This document shows, one piece after another, positions 1 through 27,017 of a stretch of DNA of 33,219 nt. Under the pieces are notes generated by a model. The model had not been told where the DNA came from. It did not search any database and was given only the letters and a program-made list of their open reading frames with translations. The DNA is from Pigoraptor vietnamica (lineage: Eukaryota > Opisthokonta > Filasterea): contig CALSCQ010001577.1 of NCBI GenBank assembly GCA_943704525.1, forward strand, positions 1 to 33,219. Direction: 5' to 3'. Positions within the stretch are counted from its first letter, which is position 1. Every line of letters starts with the position of its first letter. The position numbers were made by a program, and so were the translations under genes.

Positions 1-334
<334 letters not shown>

Positions 335-842
335 GGGCACTCTCCACTCCGTGGACCAATTCCTCAACATTAAGCTTAATGATGTCACCGTGACAGAGCC
401 CGAAAAGTACCCTCACATGGTGCGTCTGTCCATGCGCGGCTGACCTCTCACTCGCTGCTACCGCACAACCTTGCCCTGGTCTCTGGTGCTCTGCGAAGTC
501 TGTCATGCATGCCGTACACGTGTGTGGAAAGAGCCGAGGCCACATGTTTACACGTTGTATATCCCCGCACGCCTGTTCCTATAGCCACTGAAAGGGCTGC
601 GTCTGTTGAGTGCGTGCCTCGCCCCACGTGTAGTTTTGTTATCAATGTCTGCGACGAGAAGGAGCCGCCTGCGAGTGTCCCTCACACCCGCGTCCCCCTT
701 GTTGCAGTTGTCTGTCAAGAACTGCTTCATCCGTGGGTCGGTGGTGCGATATGTCCAGCTTCCCTCCGCCGACGTGGACACGGAGCTCCTCCAGGACGCC
801 GCGCGGAGAGAGGCGAGCCAGCCCGCGGCGGCAAACGCATGA
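335..842 (+). CDS. LSM2: U6 snRNA-associated Sm-like protein LSm2, 3' part (two exons)
   Basis: LSm2 is a subunit of the LSm2-8 ring on U6 snRNA (splicing) and of the LSm1-7 ring (mRNA decay). Two exons are visible, 335-419 and 708-842, separated by a 288-nt intron (donor GTGCGT, acceptor TTGCAG). The first exon encodes the end of the Sm1 motif, with GTLHSVDQFLNIKL followed by PEKYPHM. The second encodes the Sm2 motif, CFIRGSVVRYVQLP, and the typical LSm2 tail; TGA is at 840-842. These stretches match the strongly conserved C-terminal two thirds of LSm2. Exon 335-419 opens with the last base of a split codon, so at least one 5' exon (start codon and N-terminal helix) lies outside the window. 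About 72 residues are visible. Identity is clear; only the missing 5' end is open. Confidence 0.93.
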
Positions 843-865
843 GTTGCGAACAACAGTAAAGGTCT

Positions 866-894
866 CCCCCCCCCCCCCCCCCCCCCCCCCCCCC
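866..894. repeat. 29-nt poly-C homopolymer
   Basis: An uninterrupted run of 29 C lies 23 bp after the LSM2 stop codon, in the gap before the RUN-domain gene. Runs like this are hard to sequence, so the length is uncertain. On the opposite strand it is a G-run able to form G-quadruplexes. Confidence 0.9.
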
Positions 895-973
895 GCGTCG
901 GTCACGTGATGCTGACTGCGTCATCAAAAGTTTTGCCAGTTCCGATCTTGCAACACGGACGCATGCGTCGATG

Positions 974-1002
974 CACACACACACACACACATACACACAC
1001 AC
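974..1002. repeat. (CA)n microsatellite
   Basis: This is a short CA tract with one AT interruption in the 283-bp gap between the LSM2 stop (842) and the predicted start of the next gene (1126). No gene is visible in that gap. Confidence 0.85.
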
Positions 1003-1125
1003 CGCAAAGCAAGTGGCGCGGTGTGGCTGCTGTATGCGCATGAGTGGGCTGGGACGTCCCCACGGGCGCGGGAGGGCGCTTGGACGATTTGTTGGCGTCG
1101 ATAGTCGATCGCGAGGTCACTGAAA

Positions 1126-6141
<5,016 letters not shown>

Positions 6142-7044
6142 AGAGCATGGTCAATGCATGTCTACGAGTTGACCATTTGAATGAGGTGAAAAAATGAATG
6201 TGACAATATTCACCTTGTTACCCGTGTCACTCTCCGTTCAGCCAATGGGATAATCGCCGGGTAACCGTACCGGATAAGGGTGACAACCGCGATATTTTAG
6301 TATGGAAATTTGTATGGCAGATTTTATATTTTAATTTTTTATTACAATGCTTAGAACGCATGAGTTTTCCCGCAAGATTAATTGTCCAGGTCTGCCTAAC
6401 AACCACAACATGTATGAAAAATGTATGGACATATTTTATTTGGTTTTCATTTTGCGGAAAATCGAGTCTCAACCCACGCACTTTGCGACCCAAAACACGA
6501 ATACTTCAATACACCGGCAAAATTTACTGCTGCCACCCCGAAGTGCTATTGCGGCATTGAGGTCTTACCAATCCGCGTCGCAACGACCGTCGGCCGAGTG
6601 CGTATGCGGGCAGGGGAAGGGGCACGGCGCACGCATCACCGGTGAGCGCAGTCCCTAGCAAGCCGCAGCAGTGCTCGCTGAGCGCGATAGGCTCTTCTGG
6701 CCACACCGCTGCTGGCACTGCATGAGCACTGATCTCCCGAGCGAAATCTCTCTGGGGTCACTGTGTGGTTTCAGTCCTGTTGACTGGCTGAGCGTCGCAC
6801 AGCGCTGTCGCTTCACTGGTTGCTACACTGAAATACTCCCGGGACCGCCGCAGAAGGTTCGTGTCAATGTGGAGGCGCCTGTTGTTCCTGGTGTGATTAC
6901 TCGTCTGGCTCTGTCAGTCAGTGTGCGTACCGGCTGCCGAGTGAGGTTTCGTGGCCTCGGAGCACTGAGCGCTGTGTGTGTACATGTGAGCGCAGGGTGC
7001 TCAGTACTCTCCAGTGCGTCCGTATTGCCCCGGAGAGTTCCAAA
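6142..7044. other. Intergenic region with AT-rich island and inverted repeats
   Basis: No gene is recognised between the RUN-gene stop and the cyclase start. Roughly 6180-6560 is clearly AT-rich compared with its surroundings. It opens with inverted repeats: AGGTGAA (6184-6190) pairs with TTCACCT (6209-6215), and GTTACCCG (6217-6224) pairs with CGGGTAAC (6258-6265). A CCAAT pentamer is at 6242-6246. The right part, about 6560-7044, returns to normal composition and should hold the cyclase promoter and 5' UTR. A 128-codon open frame at 6671-7057 resembles no family I know. Confidence 0.6.
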
Positions 7045-14348
<7,304 letters not shown>

Positions 14349-14619
14349 CCGGCCACAATTTGCGACTGTCCGGACGCCCGGCGGTATGCCTCCGTCAGCA
14401 GTGTAGATAGGTGTGAGGGAAACCGCACGCTTCGCGCGCAATGCATGTACCTACACAATGAACGCAGTGTCGCACTTTGACGCATTTGCGCCTTTTCCGT
14501 GCACCTGACCTTGACTCGGACCTAGACATGGGGCACATAGGCGGCCTTAATTGGCGGCGCGGCTTGCACATTCGGTACCACGACATTTTTACAATTCACA
14601 CAGTCGGGAGGAGAGACGT
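14349..14619. other. Short convergent intergenic region
   Basis: These 271 bp separate the convergent 3' ends of the cyclase (+) and the OB-fold protein (-). Both 3' UTRs should lie here. I see no gene, repeat or clear poly(A) signal. Confidence 0.5.
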
Positions 14620-17391
14620 TCACGTGCCCGACGCTGCGCCACCGCCGTCGCCGCGCGTGCGCAGCAGCGCAAGCAGCCGCACCGCTTCGTGCGACGGCGA
14701 GTCCTCCTCCGCCGCGACCGCCTTCAGCAGCACCTTCTCGCACACGCGCGTCACAAATTCAATCCCGCCAAGCGTGATTGCGCGCGTGGGATACGGCGCG
14801 TCCTGCGGCTCGGACTGAGCGCCCACGTCGACGCCGAAGAGCGGATCCCCCGGTGCGCGCTCGTCGCGGCTCTGCTGCACGTGACGCCTACAGTAGAGGA
14901 CGACACGCCGCATAACGGCATCATGCGCACACTGAATGAGCACAAACTCCGCGGCCGCAAGCGAGTCGCTTCCCGCACTCACGGCCGCCTCCCCAGCGGC
15001 AAGACCCTCCGCCACGAGGGCCTCGCGGGGAACGGAGATGTGCGAATAATACAGGGTTCCGTGACGTGCGCTGATGCGGCGAAGGTACGCCACACGGGAC
15101 GATGCCATGCCCAATGCCGCGATGGCCGTGTCGTCAAACAGATAGCACGTCGCCTCGCCGCTCCCGTCCTCAATGCCCACGCGCGCGCGCACGGAGAACA
15201 CTCGGCGCGCGCCGCTTGCACCGCCCTCGAGCACGCACCCGCTCGAGCACTCGTCGTTTCGGAGCGTTCGCCCGCACCGACCGCAGCTGCACGACGCGCT
15301 GATGTCCAACACAAGCGATATCGTCGCATGCACGCGGAACAGCGTCGTCCGCGGCAAACGCTGCGAGGCGTCGTTTATAACAAGGGACCCAATCAGCCGG
15401 GTGGGAAGCGCCGCCATCGATGGCACTGGCGCCTCGCCTCCCCCCGCGGTCGCCACCTCGAGCGACGACCGCGCAAAGAGCGAGCAGTAAATGTTGCCCG
15501 TCCGCGAAACTTTGCGCAGGGCTCCCACGACGCGAACGGACGCGCCAACCCACAGCCCAATGGGAGGCACGTGTCGCGACGTGTCCACGTAGACGTCGAT
15601 GGCGTGCGGCAGCACGTGATCCCGCACGCGCACACACAGCACCACCGGTGCAGTCGATCCCAGCGCGACGACGTCGCCCTGCCTGTCGCTCGTCGCGACA
15701 ACAACGCCCTCAAAGTCCACCACATCGATGCGGTAATCCCCTCCCTCGGCGTCCAGACGGGGGTCTTCGACAACGGCCGTGACGCCCGGCAGGGGGGCCG
15801 GTGGGCGGCTGCGCAAGTCCGCCGCAAGCGCATCGATGGCCAGTGCCACCGGTCGCGCGGACGAGAGCAGCGCGGCGTCGTCCACAACGCAGTCCTCTCC
15901 CGCGCAGAGGCGCTGCGGCGACCCATCGGTAAGGGTGGGCGACGAAGTGAACGTACCCCCGAAGCAGTAAGTGCCGCCCTCCCTCACGCATGAGAACAGC
16001 CACATTGCGCCCTGTCCCGCCTGAAGGTGCACGTCGCGCGGCTCCGCGTCGCCGTGGAGATACACGCACCTCAACGAGAGCGAAAAGGTCGTCGTCGCCG
16101 TGAGCCGTTCCCGGGAGGGAATGAACCGCCGAACGACGCGTCCGACAAAGCGACACGCGCCCGCAGTGAGGAGCGGGGCGCGCGCTGCCAACTTCCTCAG
16201 GTCGCGCGCGACGGACACGCACACGCACGATGCATCCGGTGCGACGGCAAATGAGCGCATGGCCCACACGTGACCAAAGTGCGCGACGTCCGCGTCCACG
16301 CAGCGCACAGGCACCCTTTCCTCGCTGTCTGCGAGCTCCACCGCACCCGACGGCGTCGGCCGAAGCACGCCGAGCACCGTGGCGCCGTGCAACGCAGCCG
16401 CGGCATCCGACGACAGCGCCCTCGCAAGCTCCGCGACGCCCACTACGCGTCGCCGCCGAGCACTCGCTTCGCCGACAGAGCAACCCGCCCTCGATCCGCC
16501 GCCGTTGTGTGAGAGGAATTCGGTGTAGACGCTTCTCGCCAGAAGAGAGAGGCCACCGAGCTTTGCCACGTGCCGCGCAAGGCACTTTCCGGGAGTTCTG
16601 GGAGTGCAAGGGACGGCGGGATCACGAGACGCACGCGTCGGCCACACGCATGCCGGCGTGAGCAGGGGTGCAAGGCGCTGCACGGCTGCTGAGCATGTCT
16701 CCCACAGCCATAGATAATCTGGAAGTGAGACGCAGTCCACCATGTGCGCGTTGCCGTCACAAACGCCCACTTCGCCGCCCGACGCATTTCGCGCGGTTCC
16801 CCGCATGCACTGCGCAAACACAAGCGTGTCGTTGTGGCACGTCGCGTGCACGCACGAGAGTTCGAGCGCATCACCCACAGTGAGCGCCGCCGCGGGTTCG
16901 CGGAGGCTCAGCGAAGCGCACAGCCACGCGCGCCCGTCGTCGAGCACGTAGATACCCGCGGCAGCATCCCTGACGCCAGTAACAGTGCCCGCGTAGCAGA
17001 GGGTCCTTTGGGACGGCGCCAGTGTGCGCGCGAGTCGCAGTTCCATGCCCAAGACGTGCGCGGAGACGCTCTCCAGCCCTCCGACGCACTCGACCCGCGC
17101 CCGAGACGCCTCTTCGACGACGAGCACGCGGCGCTCCCCCGGCGTGTTCTGGAACAGCACCGCAGGACGGACGGGCGCCACCACACACACTCGGCGTGGA
17201 ATTATGAGCGCACGCACACGTGCAAGGTGCTGCGCGGATCCCCGGACTACGACGTGCTTGAGGGTGAGCGGGCCGTCGAGCGAGTGCTGCGGGGCAATCT
17301 CTGCCAGTTCGACCAGAAAGAAGGGGCCGCCGCCGCGCACCGACACCACTGGCGACAGCGCCGTAACGCAGCCCTGCGCCGAGCGCGACAT
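14620..17391 (-). CDS. Multi-OB-fold protein, probable CST complex subunit CTC1-like
   Basis: One uninterrupted frame of 923 aa; an in-frame TGA lies just upstream of the first ATG, so the start is well defined unless an upstream exon exists. The C-terminal third has an RPA70-type zinc ribbon: CSCGRC, then ECSSGC, followed by an OB-strand pattern (FSVRARVGIEDGSGEATCYLF) like that of the RPA70 DNA-binding domain C. Earlier segments have repeated OB-like beta patterns, for example VLCVRVRDHVLP and VGASVRVVGALRKV. A long chain of OB folds ending in a zinc-ribbon OB fits CTC1, the large subunit of the telomere CST complex that binds single-stranded DNA and stimulates polymerase alpha-primase. Animal CTC1 is longer (about 1200 aa). 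Alternatives are a divergent RPA1 paralogue or another OB-fold protein. Family-level assignment is moderate; the reading frame is very likely real. Confidence 0.6.
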   Translation of the reverse strand: MSRSAQGCVTALSPVVSVRGGGPFFLVELAEIAPQHSLDGPLTLKHVVVRGSAQHLARVRALIIPRRVCVVAPVRPAVLFQNTPGERRVLVVEEASRARVECVGGLESVSAHVLGMELRLARTLAPSQRTLCYAGTVTGVRDAAAGIYVLDDGRAWLCASLSLREPAAALTVGDALELSCVHATCHNDTLVFAQCMRGTARNASGGEVGVCDGNAHMVDCVSLPDYLWLWETCSAAVQRLAPLLTPACVWPTRASRDPAVPCTPRTPGKCLARHVAKLGGLSLLARSVYTEFLSHNGGGSRAGCSVGEASARRRRVVGVAELARALSSDAAAALHGATVLGVLRPTPSGAVELADSEERVPVRCVDADVAHFGHVWAMRSFAVAPDASCVCVSVARDLRKLAARAPLLTAGACRFVGRVVRRFIPSRERLTATTTFSLSLRCVYLHGDAEPRDVHLQAGQGAMWLFSCVREGGTYCFGGTFTSSPTLTDGSPQRLCAGEDCVVDDAALLSSARPVALAIDALAADLRSRPPAPLPGVTAVVEDPRLDAEGGDYRIDVVDFEGVVVATSDRQGDVVALGSTAPVVLCVRVRDHVLPHAIDVYVDTSRHVPPIGLWVGASVRVVGALRKVSRTGNIYCSLFARSSLEVATAGGGEAPVPSMAALPTRLIGSLVINDASQRLPRTTLFRVHATISLVLDISASCSCGRCGRTLRNDECSSGCVLEGGASGARRVFSVRARVGIEDGSGEATCYLFDDTAIAALGMASSRVAYLRRISARHGTLYYSHISVPREALVAEGLAAGEAAVSAGSDSLAAAEFVLIQCAHDAVMRRVVLYCRRHVQQSRDERAPGDPLFGVDVGAQSEPQDAPYPTRAITLGGIEFVTRVCEKVLLKAVAAEEDSPSHEAVRLLALLRTRGDGGGAASGT

Positions 17392-17918
17392 TCGCGCTCA
17401 AATACCCCCTTGTCTTGTCTATCGTTCGCTCATCGTGCTAAGCGGCGCAGCACGGCACGCGTGGTCGTGCTCAGACGGCACTCACTGCGGGAAAGTGAGT
17501 CTTCGTGTGAATCGTTTTGCACACAACGTGAAGCGATTGTGGCCTTTGTCTCGCGTGTTACATTTTTGTGTTTCGCGCCGAAGGTTGTGGAGCATGCCAC
17601 CCCGGATATACGTGTGATGGACCGATTCCCCCTAGTAAATGATCAATGAAATTTCTATGCTATATTTCGGTGAGTCTCGCAATACAGTGAGTGTTGTGCC
17701 GTGCAAGTCCCCTTGTCCACGCTAAGCGAAACGTTTCTGACAGACACTGCCGAACCAGAGTCACTCGCTATTTGAAATCGTCCCACGCGCGCACACTCAC
17801 ACGCACTGTCACATACGCCGTGAACTTCTTTCGGTCGTTCTTCGCTGAAAAACACGCTGCAGACAGGCGTGCGTGGGCGGTGGCTTGAGTTGCCGTCTCC
17901 CCGACGTGCGTCGCCATC
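17392..17918. promoter_or_regulatory. Divergent promoter region between the CTC1-like and I-BAR genes
   Basis: These 527 bp separate two head-to-head intronless genes, so both promoters and 5' UTRs should lie here. I see no TATA box or repeat I would stand behind. The region is less GC-rich than the flanking genes. Confidence 0.5.
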
Positions 17919-19217
17919 ATGGACGCCGCGACGACCGCGCTCCAAGCACTTGCGCAGGATGTCCTTCGCAACATCAAGGGCAGCACGGGCGCGTTTGAGG
18001 ACCTGTTAAAGCAGGCCGGTAAGCACCACGCACAGCTCAAGGCCGTCGCCGCGACTTCGGCGTCGTTCACTGCCGCCCTCAGCGAGGTCGCGCGCGCCGC
18101 GTGCGACGCAAAGGGCGCCACGGCCACGCTCGGACAGTCGCTGGTGATGATCGTCAATGCGCAGAGGAAGATCGACGGGCACCTGGCGGAGATGGGGCGT
18201 GTGCTGGAGGCCGTGTTTGCGACGACGCTGCAAGAGCAGGTCGCGAAGGAGTCGAAGCGCGTGGGGAAGCTCGAGAAGGAGTTTGAGAAGGCGAGCGAAA
18301 AGGGGCGAAAGGAGATTAAGAAGGCGGGAAAGGAGACGATCAAGGTGGAGAAGGCGGCGCAGAAGGGCAAGAAGGGCGCCGACCAGGCCCTCGAGGCCGC
18401 GCGCGAGAAGATGTCCGAGTCGACGCGGAAGCTCGAGGACTTTCAGCGCGACACGGCAAAGCACTTTCTCATCAAGGAGCGCAAGCGTTACTGCGCGGTC
18501 GTGGCGGGCTTGGAGCCGTACCTCCGCGAGGCGGTTGCGATGCACGGCGAGGCTTCGTCGGAGCTTCAGCACGCGCTGCAGACGTCGCTCGACAACGCCG
18601 CGGCGCCCGACGAACTCCCCGAAGAGAGCGAGCAGCTGCTGAACGGCGGCGGTGGCGGAGGTGGTGGGGGTTTGAGTGCGCCCGCTGACAGGGCCGCGGC
18701 ACGGCGGTCGTCGATGCCCGCGGCTGTGATGCGCCAGCAGTCGGCGCCGGGGCCGGAAACGTCGCGCATGGACCTCTCGTCGTCGGCTGGTGCCTCGCTC
18801 ATGTCGTCGTCCGGACCGTCACTTGGCCCTCCGCCGCCTGCGCCACGTGACCGGTCGATGAGCGTCAGCGTGATGGGCAAGCCCAGCGCGCCGCCGCCCA
18901 TTCCCGCGGCTGCGTCGGCGTCTCGCGCGTCCGGCGGACCCCCGACGCCCACAAAACCCGCCCCGAGCCTGACTGTGGCGCGCTCGAATTCGACGGGCAG
19001 CAGCGGTGGGCCGCCGCCTCCCCCGCCGATGGGAGGTCCGCCGCCGCCGCCCCCAATGGCACCGCCGCCACCGATGGCTGGCGTGGGGGGCGCCGGGCCG
19101 CCACCGCCGACGAAGGGGCGCGGTGCGCTGTTGGGCGACATCCACAAGGGCGCGAAGCTCAAGAAGACCAAGACGAACGACCGCTCGCAGGCGTCGGGTG
19201 CGGGGAAAGTTATGTAA
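17919..19217 (+). CDS. I-BAR (IMD) domain protein with proline-rich linker and C-terminal WH2 motif
   Basis: It probably couples outward membrane curvature to actin, as the IRSp53/MIM proteins do. One intronless frame, 432 aa, starts at CATCATGGAC. Residues ~1-225 form an all-helical IMD: AFEDLLKQAGKHHAQLKA, then NAQRKIDGHLAEMGRVLEA, a Lys/Glu-rich coiled coil, and FLIKERKRYCAVV matching the conserved third helix of IRSp53. Residues 239-247 are nine glycines. Residues ~290-400 are proline-rich with PPPPPP runs that could bind profilin or SH3 domains. Residues ~402-422 (ALLGDIHKGAKLKK, then TNDRS) are a WH2 actin-monomer motif closest to the WIP/verprolin type. No SH3 domain is present, so the layout resembles MIM/ABBA more than IRSp53. 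TAA at 19215-19217. Confidence 0.87.
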   Translation: MDAATTALQALAQDVLRNIKGSTGAFEDLLKQAGKHHAQLKAVAATSASFTAALSEVARAACDAKGATATLGQSLVMIVNAQRKIDGHLAEMGRVLEAVFATTLQEQVAKESKRVGKLEKEFEKASEKGRKEIKKAGKETIKVEKAAQKGKKGADQALEAAREKMSESTRKLEDFQRDTAKHFLIKERKRYCAVVAGLEPYLREAVAMHGEASSELQHALQTSLDNAAAPDELPEESEQLLNGGGGGGGGGLSAPADRAAARRSSMPAAVMRQQSAPGPETSRMDLSSSAGASLMSSSGPSLGPPPPAPRDRSMSVSVMGKPSAPPPIPAAASASRASGGPPTPTKPAPSLTVARSNSTGSSGGPPPPPPMGGPPPPPPMAPPPPMAGVGGAGPPPPTKGRGALLGDIHKGAKLKKTKTNDRSQASGAGKVM

Positions 19218-19968
19218 TCGCGCTGCACGTGCTTATTAAATTGCGCGTGTGTGCAACTGGGTCAGAGTGTCATGGTGCGTGCGGAGCGGCCAGGCACTCC
19301 GTCCGGTCGGGCGTTTTCGTCCCCGCTGGGCACTGGTCCATGATGTACTATTTTGAGGGGATTTTGTTCCCGGAGGCAATCCATGTATGTCCGATGTCCG
19401 ATTGTCGGCTGCGCATCGCCTTGCCTTCAGTTGGCATGCGTTGGCTCGTTCGCTCGTTCACTCCATCGCGGCTAAAAGACACGACGTCTTCGAACTGTCG
19501 AATACACAAGCGTGGGATGCAATGCTGGAGACTTTTACCCTTGCGTGTAATGGGATCACGGCTGTAGAGACTGGGCTTTGCGAACCCATGCGTCGCAGAA
19601 CGCCTTCAGTTCGCGCTCCTCGAATAAGACTGACATTATTTTCAATTAACTGCCGAGTAATATAGAGTTGCGAGGATAAAGTTCACTGAAAAAAGGTATG
19701 GTTTTTAATAGGGCAAAATACAAAAACGAAAGGGAAAAAAAAAGAAGTTTCAGTATTGCCTGACTTGATCAATCTCTCCTAGACAGACCTCGTCGATTGT
19801 TAGTAATGCATGCGCTTCATCGTTGGGTCGAGGAGAATTATGGTAACGGTAACGTTGTACGCGAAAAGAAAAAAGGAACCGAACGGAAGGAAACAAAAAC
19901 AATGGGACGCATTTTTTCCAAACTTTATGCCGAGGTCGTTTTCGCCCCAACCAGCGGGAAACGATCCC
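19218..19968. other. Convergent intergenic region, AT-rich in its middle
   Basis: These 751 bp lie between the convergent I-BAR (+) and G8 (-) genes and should hold both 3' UTRs. About 19620-19760 is AT-rich, with an A9 run at 19735-19743. Open frames of 92-112 codons here match nothing I recognise and lack the codon use of neighbouring genes. Confidence 0.5.
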
Positions 19969-25662
<5,694 letters not shown>

Positions 25663-26306
25663 GAGATGGGCACCAGGCGCACCCTATTCCGTCAAAAGAG
25701 ACCTCAGAAACACTTCACTGAACGCTGCATCGCGGTGAGATGTTCATGCATGTTGCACTTAATAGCTGAGCGATCGCTCGCGGTTGAGGGGAGGGGGCAC
25801 ACACGCCGCGGAACAATGCGCGCCATATATGGGCAAGGGCACTTTAGGTGCCCCCAATTTAGCCTGTTTCGCACGGCACGTGACTTTGGGAGCAGCCGCA
25901 TTTAGCGCGCAGTGTTTCGGCGTTCAGGTAAACGTTGTGAATTGCAGCGTCCGGCAGTCACTGTTGTTACGCGGAGTGCCTTGGACCAAAATGGCGCAGC
26001 GCACAATTACTCCTCCGCCTCCGACTCAGTGTTCGGTACTGGCCGACATGCCTGGATCACTCGAGACACGCTTCGCCAGAAGTAGCGACCGATAGGAACT
26101 CGGAATCAGTCCTGACGAGGCCACTTGCGGGCAATCGGCCCATGTGACGTCTATTCGAGGGCATGTGCGCCACAGCCACCAAAGGGTGTGAACGCTGCAC
26201 CGCTCCCCACTTATGCTGCACGCACGCCACGCAAACCACGCTCGCTACACGACGCACGTTGGACGCACACACAAATACATGCAACCCGGAACACGAAGAC
26301 AGTCGC
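25663..26306. promoter_or_regulatory. Upstream region of the G8 gene, with a CArG-type box and a palindrome
   Basis: The 644 bp between the KCTD stop and the G8 start hold no recognisable gene and should include the G8 promoter and KCTD 3' UTR. About 160 bp upstream of the G8 start lies CCATATATGG (25823-25832), an exact CC(A/T)6GG box of the type bound by SRF-like MADS factors. Its TATATA core could also serve as a TATA element. Next to it GGGCAC (25837-25842) and GTGCCC (25848-25853) form a palindrome with a 5-nt loop. Function is inferred from motif shape and position only. Confidence 0.4.
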
Positions 26307-27017
26307 CTATGGATTAGAGAAAATGTCGGGCACGTCCTTAGACACCACTACAATAAACTGGTTGACGTCGTGCTCGTCCTGTGCGTACGGCGCGGGGATC
26401 GACACGAGCTGCTCAAAGCGCCACCCATCCGACATGGTCGACATCATCTCCGTCAGCTCCTTCTCGTTCGATTCAAAAACGCGGTACACGTGCCGCATGG
26501 CGGTTTGCCCGGCCGCCGCCTTCGCCTGTCGCTGTCGCAGCTGGGCCGCGAGTGCCTCTATGCCGTAAAACTCGGCCTCTTCCAGCACGCCTTCCTCGCA
26601 GAGGTCCTTGTCTATGATTATTTTGCCGTGGCGCAGATAGTTGAGCACCGGCCCAAAGTAGCGGGGGTCGCGGTCAATCAAATACGCGCCGCTTTCGTCC
26701 TGCAGACAGAGGGAGACCCAACGCACGTAAGTATGAAGGCGTGCTCGTGAAAAATGGTTATATATACAAACGCGAATGCAGTCTGACCGCAAAACGGGAA
26801 CGCCGGCGCCCTACGCAATCGAGACAACAGCACACACCTTTGCGGCACCCAAGCCCTGATCTTCCGCGCACAACCGCGCGAGAAACGACGCCGGGTCGCG
26901 ACAGATGGTCGTGCGAGTGGTGGAGAAGAGCGTCCCCCCAACGTTCAGACGCACCCAGTCGTTGCGGCTTGCGCTGGCACGCGCCGACGGACCCGCCGTG
27001 GGCGTCGACGCCGCCAT
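26307..27017 (-). CDS. BTB/POZ protein of the KCTD2/5/17 type
   Basis: Likely a substrate adaptor for cullin-3 ubiquitin ligase, as animal KCTD2/5/17 are. Two exons, 27017-26838 and 26699-26307, flank a 138-nt intron (donor GTGTGT, acceptor TGCAG); together 573 nt, 190 aa, stop TAG. After an Ala/Ser-rich N-terminus, residues ~20-115 are the BTB fold: [20 protein letters not shown], then across the intron [19 protein letters not shown] and [13 protein letters not shown]. The C-terminal part, with HVYRVFE and [16 protein letters not shown], matches the domain specific to KCTD2/5/17 and not found in other KCTDs. The protein ends soon after VVVSKDVPD, so it lacks the longer tail of human KCTD5. 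Both exons align without gaps in the conserved core. Confidence 0.92.

Noticed and set aside
14551-15993. 480-codon + strand frame opposite the OB-fold gene
   Set aside because: Arg/His-rich composition typical of the antisense of GC-rich coding sequence; the minus-strand frame is longer and has recognisable motifs.
19218-19968. Search for tRNA or other RNA genes in this and the other gaps
   Set aside because: I saw no cloverleaf with A and B boxes or known RNA motif by eye. A covariance-model search would be needed to exclude them.
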